From assembly GCA_020428115.1 (NCBI GenBank), contig JAGQNJ010000018.1, positions 1-14,162 on the forward strand: DNA of 14,162 nucleotides. Reading direction: 5' to 3'. Positions 6,678 to 13,084 of the stretch are shown one piece after another (the first letter of the stretch is position 1; each line of letters begins with the position of its first letter). Origin of the DNA: Candidatus Saccharimonadota bacterium (lineage in GTDB: Bacteria > Patescibacteriota > Saccharimonadia > Saccharimonadales > JAGQNJ01). The notes below the pieces were generated by a model. The model was not told where the DNA came from. It was given only the letters and a program-made list of their open reading frames with translations, and ran no database searches. The position numbers and the translations under genes are program-made.

Positions 6678-7097
6678 ATGAGCACAAAGCAATCAGGGTC
6701 TGGTTTTGCAACAGTTGAGCTATTGGTAACACTCGTTACGATTGGCATTATATTTGGTGCTTTTATGACAACCTTTATTACTATTCAAAACATCAACAAA
6801 AAGGCCCGGGATATCCAGACCTCGAACACGATCGCCTTCGAAAAAACACAGGAGTACGAGAACAAGTTATTTGACACCATACCCTCAACTACGCCTTCGG
6901 GAACGCTTGTTGAGGTCGAAGATTTTAGTGGTCAAATACCTACTACCATTGGTGGACCTCGCGTCGGTAAGGTGTACGTAAATAGCGTAAGCCCGACTCT
7001 CAAGCACGTTGTTATTAGCGTTGAGTTTGGAGAAGACCCTCTTAAGCAAACTATCCAGTATGCGACCTTTATTCAGCGTCACGGAGTTGGACAATGA
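6678..7097 (+). CDS. Minor pilin, PilV/GspI-like
   Basis: A 139-residue prepilin: leader MSTKQSGSG, cleavage before F10, then F-A-T-V-E with Glu at mature position 5 (E14) and a hydrophobic helix (LLVTLVTIGIIFGAFMTTFI). The rest is a small alpha-beta domain with no cysteines, unlike its neighbours. The first place in a three-gene minor-pilin cassette, the small size and the following GspJ-like and GspK-like genes suggest a GspI/PilV counterpart, part of the complex that primes assembly and sits at the pilus tip. Its stop overlaps the next start (ATGA). It is read from a nearly leaderless message. The exact subtype is inferred from order rather than from diagnostic residues. Confidence 0.8.
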   Translation: MSTKQSGSGFATVELLVTLVTIGIIFGAFMTTFITIQNINKKARDIQTSNTIAFEKTQEYENKLFDTIPSTTPSGTLVEVEDFSGQIPTTIGGPRVGKVYVNSVSPTLKHVVISVEFGEDPLKQTIQYATFIQRHGVGQ

Positions 7098-7828
7098 TAA
7101 AACTACCTCTGCGTACAAAATCTTCTGATGGCTTTACGCTTGTTGAGGTTCTCGTTATTGCCCCTATCATGATTCTGACGATCATTGTGCTGATGAGCTT
7201 TTTGTTTAACCAATACGGGCAACTCACACAAGAGGGTGCTCAACTACGACTAACTACCGATGCGCAACTTATAACTCTAACCATGCAGGATGATGTATTC
7301 TTTGCCTCGGCATTTGCCAATGAGCTCAACAGTAACCTTGTTGACCCTTACGCACCAAGTGGTGGCTGGACATACACAACCACGCCCCCGACAATTATCA
7401 TTTCAGCACCAGCTATGACAGCAAATCACCGTGATCCAGACCGACAGCCGGTGTACATAAATACCGAAGGCTGTGACCCAGATGTCATCAGCCAAAACGG
7501 CGTGCTCGACAACAATATCATCTATTTTGCAGAAGGGACCAATCTATATAGGCGTATTGTTAGCGCGCCGAGCACCATGGCAACCTGCGGTGTAAGCTTC
7601 CTCAAGCAAACCTGCCCTGCCACCAATGCTACCGATACCTGCCCTGAGGATACCCTACTCACAGATAAGCTCAGTGAATTCAGCGTGCAATACTACGACT
7701 ATGACAACACAGAGGTAACAATACCGGAACAAGCCCAGCGGGTTAAGGTAAGTGTAACTCTCAAAGACCGCGCATTTGCAGAGGACGTCTATGGCAGCTC
7801 AACGATAACCCTAAAGAAACTCAACTAA
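7094..7828 (+). CDS. Minor pilin, PilW/GspJ-like
   Basis: A 244-residue prepilin. Leader of 13 residues ending in DG, cleavage before F14, then F-T-L-V-E with E18 at mature position 5. The hydrophobic helix carries a proline (VLVIAPIMILTIIVL), which should kink it. The globular part has four cysteines (GCDPD, TCGVS, TCPAT, TCPED) and a beta-rich C-terminal half (VQYYDYDNTEV ... VKVSVTLKDR) like GspJ/PilW. The start overlaps the previous stop by 4 nt (ATGA), and GGAG lies 7 nt upstream. It is probably the middle member of the tip/initiation complex. Confidence 0.82.
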   Translation: MIKLPLRTKSSDGFTLVEVLVIAPIMILTIIVLMSFLFNQYGQLTQEGAQLRLTTDAQLITLTMQDDVFFASAFANELNSNLVDPYAPSGGWTYTTTPPTIIISAPAMTANHRDPDRQPVYINTEGCDPDVISQNGVLDNNIIYFAEGTNLYRRIVSAPSTMATCGVSFLKQTCPATNATDTCPEDTLLTDKLSEFSVQYYDYDNTEVTIPEQAQRVKVSVTLKDRAFAEDVYGSSTITLKKLN

Positions 7829-7829
7829 G

Positions 7830-9776
7830 ATGCGTATATTCCTGCCCCACAAACCCACACAAAAGAGCCAGTCTGGTTTTATTTTGCCGACCATCATTGT
7901 TCTTACGCTCGTTATGTCTTTTGTCGCCTATGCTGCATTACTCCAGGCCAATAACAATCTTAACCTTGCCTACAAACAAGCTTATATCCAGATGGCTCGG
8001 GTCGCCTCCAAAGCAGCAATCGACTATGCCCAGGAGCAATTTGATAGCTCAACCTGCGGAGAATATGAAGGCACTGCCGAACAAGACCTTGTGAGTAACG
8101 ATAGGTACCGCGTAACATTCAAGGCAGATGTATTAGAAACCTCAGAGGACGGATACGAAAAAACCATTCAGGGTACCGGTAGCGTATACTTGCCCAAAAC
8201 AGCAACGGGCGCAAAATACGTCTTTGATATACGCTCAGAAATTGTTCGAACCTATGCACTGTGCAAATCTCCAGACAACTTTGGGCCCACAGTATGGCTT
8301 GACGCCAGCGATACCACCACTCTCAAGAAGACTACCGCCTCAACAACAACGACCATTAGTACTGTCGGGCAAGGTTTGCTGGATTTACTCCTTCCAAATG
8401 ACACAGTTGAAGAAAAAGTAAGCGATGGGTCACAAGGCATTCTCTCGTGGCTTAGTAATGACATAGAAATGCATACTTGCGATCGAGCTGAATACACCTT
8501 TTTGGCGTGCAATGGTTCACTATCAAATCGCGATCTATATGTCGGATTGGTATTTCAAAATGTAAGCGTCCCTAAAGACGCTACGATCACCTCTGCAACA
8601 ATTCAAATGCATGGTGCTACCCCGTCGGGAACTGGCGGATCAGTCACACATCGAACATATGGCCTCTACAAATCAGGTTCGAACCCGCATATGGATTTAT
8701 TCGCCCCGTTTGGCAGCAACCAGGTAAAGAGCAGGATGATAGACTCCGCACTACATACAGCAGCATATCAGGATAAGACAACTAACAACTTTCCACCAGG
8801 AAATGTCGTGAACTTTGACGTTACTAATGTTGTACAAGAGATGGTCAGCAATCCAAACTGGAACCCAGGCGCAAATGGAGGGCGTATCGGCTTTGGCATG
8901 CAACGGGTAAATGGTGATGGCAGTCGCCGGGCGTGCAAAGGCAACCCATGGACAGGCGCATGTGCTAATAATGGACCAAGCTTGGTTATCACCTACGCAA
9001 CAGGCGCACCAATATCCCAGGCCAACAATGGTGAAGGCGTCAATGAATGGTACGACAAATCTGGCAATAACAACCATGCTCGGTCAACATACGGCAATGT
9101 ACCTACTAGGGTCGACGGGCAAATTAACAACCAAACGGTTGTTCGATTTAATAACAGCGTCCTGCTTAGCACCCTTACTACCGCCATACAAAATAAACGC
9201 GAAATGACCGTTTTTGCAATCACTAAGCCTAGCTTTGATACATCGAGCGCCAATGGTCGAATTATTACAGGAATGTCGAGTACAGGGACAACAGATACCT
9301 CTGGAGTTGATAGCATTATGCCACTGCTGCGCAACAATAGTACGTACGGTTTTAGTAGCGTATATGGTGATCTTATTGCTGGTAACCGTACCGATGCTGT
9401 CTGTGGCTCTAGCTGCAATAACACTCCGTACATGAGCATGTCTGTTTTTCGCACAACAGGAAACACCACAACAGAAGCAATCATTAAAGGTAACGGGCAG
9501 ACACTGGCAGAAAAACCTGGCTTAAGCCCAAGCACATCCTCACCCCCGTACACATACTCGATAAACCAACTGTACTACGGCGGACGACGGCAAGGTGCTA
9601 TGCCAGGCAGTGGCGCGGACTATTTTAATGGTGATTACGCAGAACTTGTTGTGTACGACAAAGCACTCACCTGCCGTGAAATTGAGGCACTCGAGGAGTA
9701 TTTCCGTAATAAGTGGAACCTATATCCTCAGCCACTTGAGACGACTTGCCCAGCTGACACGGTACCGACACTTTAG
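7830..9776 (+). CDS. Large GspK/PilX-like minor pilin with a split lectin-like domain, probable tip adhesin
   Basis: A 648-residue prepilin-like protein, far larger than usual minor pilins. Residues 1-70 are class III-like: SG before F17, hydrophobic helix (IIVLTLVMSFVAYAALL), then a helical stretch (AYIQMARVASKAAIDYAQ). Mature position 5 is Thr21, not Glu, as in GspK, which sits at the tip of pseudopili. At 152-161 a GPTVWLDASD strand begins a LamG/concanavalin-type module whose usual continuation (VNEWYDKSGNNNHA, then VVRF) comes only at 404-440 and ends near 633 (GDYAELVVYD ... LEEYFRNKWN). Between them, about 192-389 (DLYVGLVFQNVSVPKDATI ... PSLVITY) matches beta-rich DNRLRE/CBM96-like modules, behind a Thr-rich linker. 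Ten cysteines. It starts 1 nt after the previous stop with no SD. Carbohydrate or host-surface binding is inferred. Confidence 0.8.
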   Translation: MRIFLPHKPTQKSQSGFILPTIIVLTLVMSFVAYAALLQANNNLNLAYKQAYIQMARVASKAAIDYAQEQFDSSTCGEYEGTAEQDLVSNDRYRVTFKADVLETSEDGYEKTIQGTGSVYLPKTATGAKYVFDIRSEIVRTYALCKSPDNFGPTVWLDASDTTTLKKTTASTTTTISTVGQGLLDLLLPNDTVEEKVSDGSQGILSWLSNDIEMHTCDRAEYTFLACNGSLSNRDLYVGLVFQNVSVPKDATITSATIQMHGATPSGTGGSVTHRTYGLYKSGSNPHMDLFAPFGSNQVKSRMIDSALHTAAYQDKTTNNFPPGNVVNFDVTNVVQEMVSNPNWNPGANGGRIGFGMQRVNGDGSRRACKGNPWTGACANNGPSLVITYATGAPISQANNGEGVNEWYDKSGNNNHARSTYGNVPTRVDGQINNQTVVRFNNSVLLSTLTTAIQNKREMTVFAITKPSFDTSSANGRIITGMSSTGTTDTSGVDSIMPLLRNNSTYGFSSVYGDLIAGNRTDAVCGSSCNNTPYMSMSVFRTTGNTTTEAIIKGNGQTLAEKPGLSPSTSSPPYTYSINQLYYGGRRQGAMPGSGADYFNGDYAELVVYDKALTCREIEALEEYFRNKWNLYPQPLETTCPADTVPTL

Positions 9777-9795
9777 CAGCTACTCGCGTGCCCTG

Positions 9796-9809
9796 TTTTT
9801 TGCTATACT
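9796..9809 (+). promoter_or_regulatory. pilM operon promoter, T-tract plus extended -10
   Basis: TTTTTTGCTATACT, base for base the same 14-mer as the recA promoter. TATACT is at 9804-9809 with TG-C before it, and there is no -35 box. Transcription would start near 9816, about 10 nt before a short leader ORF and 27 nt before pilM. Confidence 0.6.
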
Positions 9810-9825
9810 ATCTCTTGAACCGCTT

Positions 9826-9846
9826 ATGGTAATAACACGCAAATGA
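9826..9846 (+). CDS. Possible six-codon leader peptide ahead of pilM
   Basis: ATG GTA ATA ACA CGC AAA TGA encodes MVITRK, and its TGA overlaps the pilM ATG as ATGA, the same junction used between pilM, pilN, pilO and the next gene. The bases before its ATG (AACCGCTT) equal those before the ATG of the pilin at 2195. pilM has no SD of its own. Re-initiation from this mini-ORF would explain pilM translation, but six codons can arise by chance. Confidence 0.4.
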   Translation: MVITRK

Positions 9847-10904
9847 ACACACACTTTTATAAAGACAAACCACTCTTTGGCCTCGATATAGGATTTAATA
9901 GTATCAAGGTCATGCAGCTCAATAACCAAAGCAGCAAACACACTGTGACTGGCTATGGAGTGGTTAGCTTTGACCACAAGGCCATCAACAATGGTGTAAT
10001 TGTCGACCAAGAACATATTGCCAAAGCTGCCTTGGAGCTCTTCAAGAATGGGCTTGTGGGTGAGATAACAACACGCCGGGTAGCGTTCTCTGTACCTGCA
10101 GCCCGAACATTTAGTCGTATTATTACCCTACCAAAGCTTGCGCCCAAGGATATCAAAGACGCGGTGATGCTAGAGGCGGAGCAATACATTCCCGTGCCAC
10201 TAGACGAACTCTATATTGATTACGTTGTCACCCAAAAAAGCGACGAAAAGACCGACGTACTTGCCGTAGCCGTTCCCAAAAAAGTAGTCGACTCATACCT
10301 AACTCTCACGAAACTCCTGGATCTTGAGGTAGTCGTCATGGAGACGACAACAGGAGCAACCGGCCGACTCTTCCAATCAACTGATGCACACAATATTCCA
10401 ACCGTCCTCATTGACTTCGGTTCGGTGTCAGCAGATATAACGATCTTCGACCAAACTATGCGGGTAACGGGAACGATACCTGGTGGTGGTGATGACATTA
10501 CAAATCTTATTGCCAAAGAACTTGGTGTTACTCGTGATGAGGCGCATATCATTAAACTCAAGTACGGGTTGAGCGTCAGTAAAAAACAAAAGCAAATTAT
10601 GCGTGCCTTGCAGCCACTCCTTGATCAGCTTGTTCGAGAAATAAAGCGCATGATTCGATATTACGAGGAGCGCTCTAACGAGCATCACAAAATTGAACAA
10701 GTAGTTACATTTGGCGGTGGTGCAAATGTACCAGGGCTAAGCGAGTACCTCATTGATAATCTGCGCCTTCCTGTCCGAGCATGCGATCCCTGGAATCATA
10801 TCCAATTTAAGCATATACAGCCACCGAGTGACGTTGAACGTTCAATGTATATCACTGCTGCTGGACTTGCACTTATTAATCCAAAGGAGATTTTTCAAAA
10901 ATGA
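9843..10904 (+). CDS. pilM: T4P assembly protein PilM (actin-like)
   Basis: A 353-residue cytoplasmic actin/FtsA-fold protein that forms a ring below the membrane and binds the N-terminus of PilN. ATP-binding segments are visible: phosphate-1 FGLDIGFNSIKV (12-23), phosphate-2 LIDFGSVSADITIF (189-202), the glycine-rich GTIPGGGDDIT (210-220) and adenosine motif TFGGGANVPGL (289-299). The EAEQYIPVPLDE motif (111-122) is typical of PilM. The start gives a normal family N-terminus; an ATG 17 nt upstream belongs to a different frame. It heads a four-gene operon joined by ATGA overlaps. Confidence 0.95.
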   Translation: MNTHFYKDKPLFGLDIGFNSIKVMQLNNQSSKHTVTGYGVVSFDHKAINNGVIVDQEHIAKAALELFKNGLVGEITTRRVAFSVPAARTFSRIITLPKLAPKDIKDAVMLEAEQYIPVPLDELYIDYVVTQKSDEKTDVLAVAVPKKVVDSYLTLTKLLDLEVVVMETTTGATGRLFQSTDAHNIPTVLIDFGSVSADITIFDQTMRVTGTIPGGGDDITNLIAKELGVTRDEAHIIKLKYGLSVSKKQKQIMRALQPLLDQLVREIKRMIRYYEERSNEHHKIEQVVTFGGGANVPGLSEYLIDNLRLPVRACDPWNHIQFKHIQPPSDVERSMYITAAGLALINPKEIFQK

Positions 10905-11488
10905 TAAATCTGCTATCCGATGACCAGCGCAAGGATATTACCTACGCACGACGTAACACTACGCTGTTACATTGGGCTATTGCTATTGTCCTCGCAATTG
11001 TTGGGCTAGTGTTCTTCGTTGGAGCAGGATATTTCTATGTTGTTGATACTACCAATAAATACGCCAAGGAAGTAGAAGCCAAGCAAGCCTACCTACAAAG
11101 CCAACAGCTTGGCGAAACGGAGCAGACTATCCAGGACCTATCCAATAATCTTAAATTGATTTTGCAGGTACTATCCGAAGAAATACTATTCTCAAAGTTG
11201 TTACGACATATTGGTGCTGTTATGCCGAGTGGTTCAGTATTATCCTCAATTGAGCTTACAGAACTCGAAGGAGGGATAGACCTTGTTGCTGCCACCAAGG
11301 ATTACGACACTGGAACCCAGGTACAGGTCAACTTGCAGGACGATACGAATAAGCTGTTTGATAAGGTCGATATTGTCTCGATTACCTGCGGTGGCTCCGA
11401 CCCTGAATACCCGTGTCTTGTTACACTCCGTGCAAAATTTGCTGCCAATAACGAATTCTTATTCTTAAATAGCGGGGGTCAGCAATGA
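10901..11488 (+). CDS. pilN: T4P assembly protein PilN
   Basis: A 195-residue bitopic membrane protein that links the cytoplasmic PilM ring to PilO. The N-terminal PilM-binding motif reads MINLLSDDQR, where the family usually has INLLP: the proline is a serine. One membrane helix lies at about 25-48 (WAIAIVLAIVGLVFFVGAGYF). A coiled coil follows (about 52-95) and then a small alpha-beta domain with two cysteines (TCGGSDPEYPC, 163 and 172) that could pair outside the cell. The start overlaps the pilM stop (ATGA), and AAAGGAG lies 11 nt upstream, so it can be read both by coupling and by direct loading. Confidence 0.9.
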   Translation: MINLLSDDQRKDITYARRNTTLLHWAIAIVLAIVGLVFFVGAGYFYVVDTTNKYAKEVEAKQAYLQSQQLGETEQTIQDLSNNLKLILQVLSEEILFSKLLRHIGAVMPSGSVLSSIELTELEGGIDLVAATKDYDTGTQVQVNLQDDTNKLFDKVDIVSITCGGSDPEYPCLVTLRAKFAANNEFLFLNSGGQQ

Positions 11489-12147
11489 ATAGTCGCAAGA
11501 CATATTTTGTAATGATCGGCGTATTATTCTTGCTTGGTATTATCGCAATTGGCGTACTTGTCGGCAGTACTATTTTTATCAAAAACCAGTCACAGCGACT
11601 TGTCCAACTAAAGCTAGAGAAACGTCTGCTCACCGAACAAGAATCTTCACTAGTGCAAGCCAAAAAGGATATTGCCCAGTATGCTGAGCTCGATAGCATT
11701 GCAGAGGCAGTTGTGCCACAAGACAAAGACCAAGCCCGAGCTGTTCGCGAGATAATAGGTATTGCCGATGAAGTTGGCATCAAAATCAAAAGTATCAACT
11801 TTTCTTCTTCTAGTTTAGGTGCCGCCAATACAGCCCCACAGCCCAACCAAAGTAGCGATGGTAATTCGGGTAGCGAAGGTGGTGGCTCAAAGCCCGCTGC
11901 CCCTCCTGTAAGCCAGGCTAAGCCAGTTGATGGCGTACCAGGCATTTATAGTCTCGAGATTTCTATAATTCCAGATACTACTACTCGACCTGTTACCTAT
12001 TATCAATTCCTCGACTTTCTTGAACGCATCGAAAACAACCGCCGTACCGCCCAAGTGACCAGGGTCAAAATTGATCCCGTTACAGCAGATAGCCAGAACC
12101 CATATATTACATTTACGCTTACAATTAACATATTTATCAAGCCATGA
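11485..12147 (+). CDS. pilO: T4P assembly protein PilO
   Basis: A 220-residue bitopic membrane protein, partner of PilN. A short cytoplasmic N-terminus, one helix at about 8-32 (VMIGVLFLLGIIAIGVLVGST), a coiled coil (34-66, ending around AKKDIAQYAEL), an alpha segment to 103, then a low-complexity Ser/Gly/Pro/Gln linker (108-148) and a C-terminal ferredoxin-like domain (YSLEISIIPDTTTRPVTYYQ ... ITFTLTINIFIKP). The flexible linker inside the extracytoplasmic part is longer than I would expect for PilO. No cysteines. The start overlaps pilN by ATGA, with GGGGG close upstream. Confidence 0.85.
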   Translation: MNSRKTYFVMIGVLFLLGIIAIGVLVGSTIFIKNQSQRLVQLKLEKRLLTEQESSLVQAKKDIAQYAELDSIAEAVVPQDKDQARAVREIIGIADEVGIKIKSINFSSSSLGAANTAPQPNQSSDGNSGSEGGGSKPAAPPVSQAKPVDGVPGIYSLEISIIPDTTTRPVTYYQFLDFLERIENNRRTAQVTRVKIDPVTADSQNPYITFTLTINIFIKP

Positions 12148-12449
12148 ATACAAATATAGACATCAAACAAATCCCAAGCAAACTAGGCCACAGCGTCAGC
12201 AAACTCAAAAAGTATCGAGTGTTTTTCTTCATCCTTGCCGTGCTTATTGCTTATAGCTACGTTGTGTTACAGATCCAAAAAGCAATTACTATCGAACCAA
12301 CGGAGACACAAATAAGTGAAAAACTCCAGGATCTAAAGCGTACTAAGATCGACCAAGATGCTATCAAGAAGATTCAGGATCTAGAGAGCACACATGTTGA
12401 AGTGCATGCCCTTTTCCAGGACGCCCGCGACAATCCTTTCCAAGAATAG
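12144..12449 (+). CDS. Small one-helix protein ending the pilM-N-O operon
   Basis: A 101-residue protein I cannot assign to a named family. It has a basic N-terminal cytoplasmic piece (KLGHSVSKLKKYR), one membrane helix at about 25-45 (VFFFILAVLIAYSYVVLQI) and an alpha-helical, charged C-terminal part ending in LFQDARDNPFQE. It joins pilO by an ATGA overlap, so it is part of the same assembly unit. In diderm bacteria the gene after pilO is pilP, a lipoprotein whose sequence often contains a similar NPF/DPF element. This protein has no lipobox cysteine but could be a functional counterpart in a one-membrane cell. That is inference. Confidence 0.7.
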   Translation: MNTNIDIKQIPSKLGHSVSKLKKYRVFFFILAVLIAYSYVVLQIQKAITIEPTETQISEKLQDLKRTKIDQDAIKKIQDLESTHVEVHALFQDARDNPFQE

Positions 12450-12467
12450 CGACCAGCAAATTACAGC

Positions 12468-13064
12468 TTAGTTGCCGTACTGCTTAAGATTTGCTTCGTG
12501 AGCGGTGATGATCACTTTGGCCGCTTCGTGTGGCTCAGGTACAAACGTAAATGTGTAGTTCTGCTGCTCACCCGCCGTCTCGATCACTAACGTCCCGTAG
12601 TTAAATGCATGGGCCAAAAACCCCTGCTGCGTAACGGTGACGTCTTGTACATCACCTATGTTAAGCTGGGATATTTTGCGGTGAAACAGCGTCACATACA
12701 AAACCTGTGCGATTTTCTCATTCGTAACGTACACAACATTGCTACGGTACAACTGTGCATTTATTCCCGTAACTACTACTGCTAGTACAGCCAAAATAAA
12801 ACCAAGTAGTGCAATAAACGGACGGGCGCTATCTAAACCAACATCAGATAAAAAGCCGATAGAGGCAAGTACTATCACAACTAGAAAAACAGCGAATGCA
12901 ATCAAAACTCCCGTCACAATAAGCAAGATCAGTCCGAACGAATGTTTGCGTACTTCGAGCAACAACTCTTCCTTATCGTCAAACTCAATCAGCTTAAAAA
13001 ACTGTGCACCAACATGCGAAAGTTTGCTTTTGCCCTGGTCTGGTGTGTGTATTGTTGACTGCAT
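12468..13064 (-). CDS. PH-domain (bPH2-like) membrane protein
   Basis: A 198-residue protein with a soluble N-terminus (1-40), two membrane helices (about 43-68 and 81-102, a short loop between), and a C-terminal bacterial PH domain (106-192) with the usual YVTNEKIAQ, then KISQLNIGDVQDVTV, then GFLAHAFNYGTLVIET pattern. Members of this family are common in Gram-positive and CPR bacteria and are of unknown function. It follows ruvB by 20 nt on the same strand and is probably co-transcribed. Only a weak purine-rich AGAGAAG precedes the ATG. It converges on the pilus operon with 18 nt between the two stops, and I see no terminator there. Confidence 0.85.
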   Translation of the reverse strand: MQSTIHTPDQGKSKLSHVGAQFFKLIEFDDKEELLLEVRKHSFGLILLIVTGVLIAFAVFLVVIVLASIGFLSDVGLDSARPFIALLGFILAVLAVVVTGINAQLYRSNVVYVTNEKIAQVLYVTLFHRKISQLNIGDVQDVTVTQQGFLAHAFNYGTLVIETAGEQQNYTFTFVPEPHEAAKVIITAHEANLKQYGN

Positions 13065-13084
13065 AGCTTCTCTGTGTTCCTTGA

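Noticed and set aside
8310..8360. Short CAA/ACC-rich stretch in the adhesin gene as a phase-variation repeat
   Set aside because: The units are imperfect and few and encode a Thr-rich linker; there is no homopolymer or clean tandem repeat likely to slip.
8993..9553. A 186-codon open frame on the minus strand inside the large minor-pilin gene
   Set aside because: It has no SD or recognisable motif and mirrors a plus-strand gene with clear pilin and lectin-like motifs, so it is an antisense shadow.
12450..12467. Bidirectional terminator between the converging pilus and ruvB-PH operons
   Set aside because: Only a 4-bp GCAA/TTGC pairing without a U-run was found.
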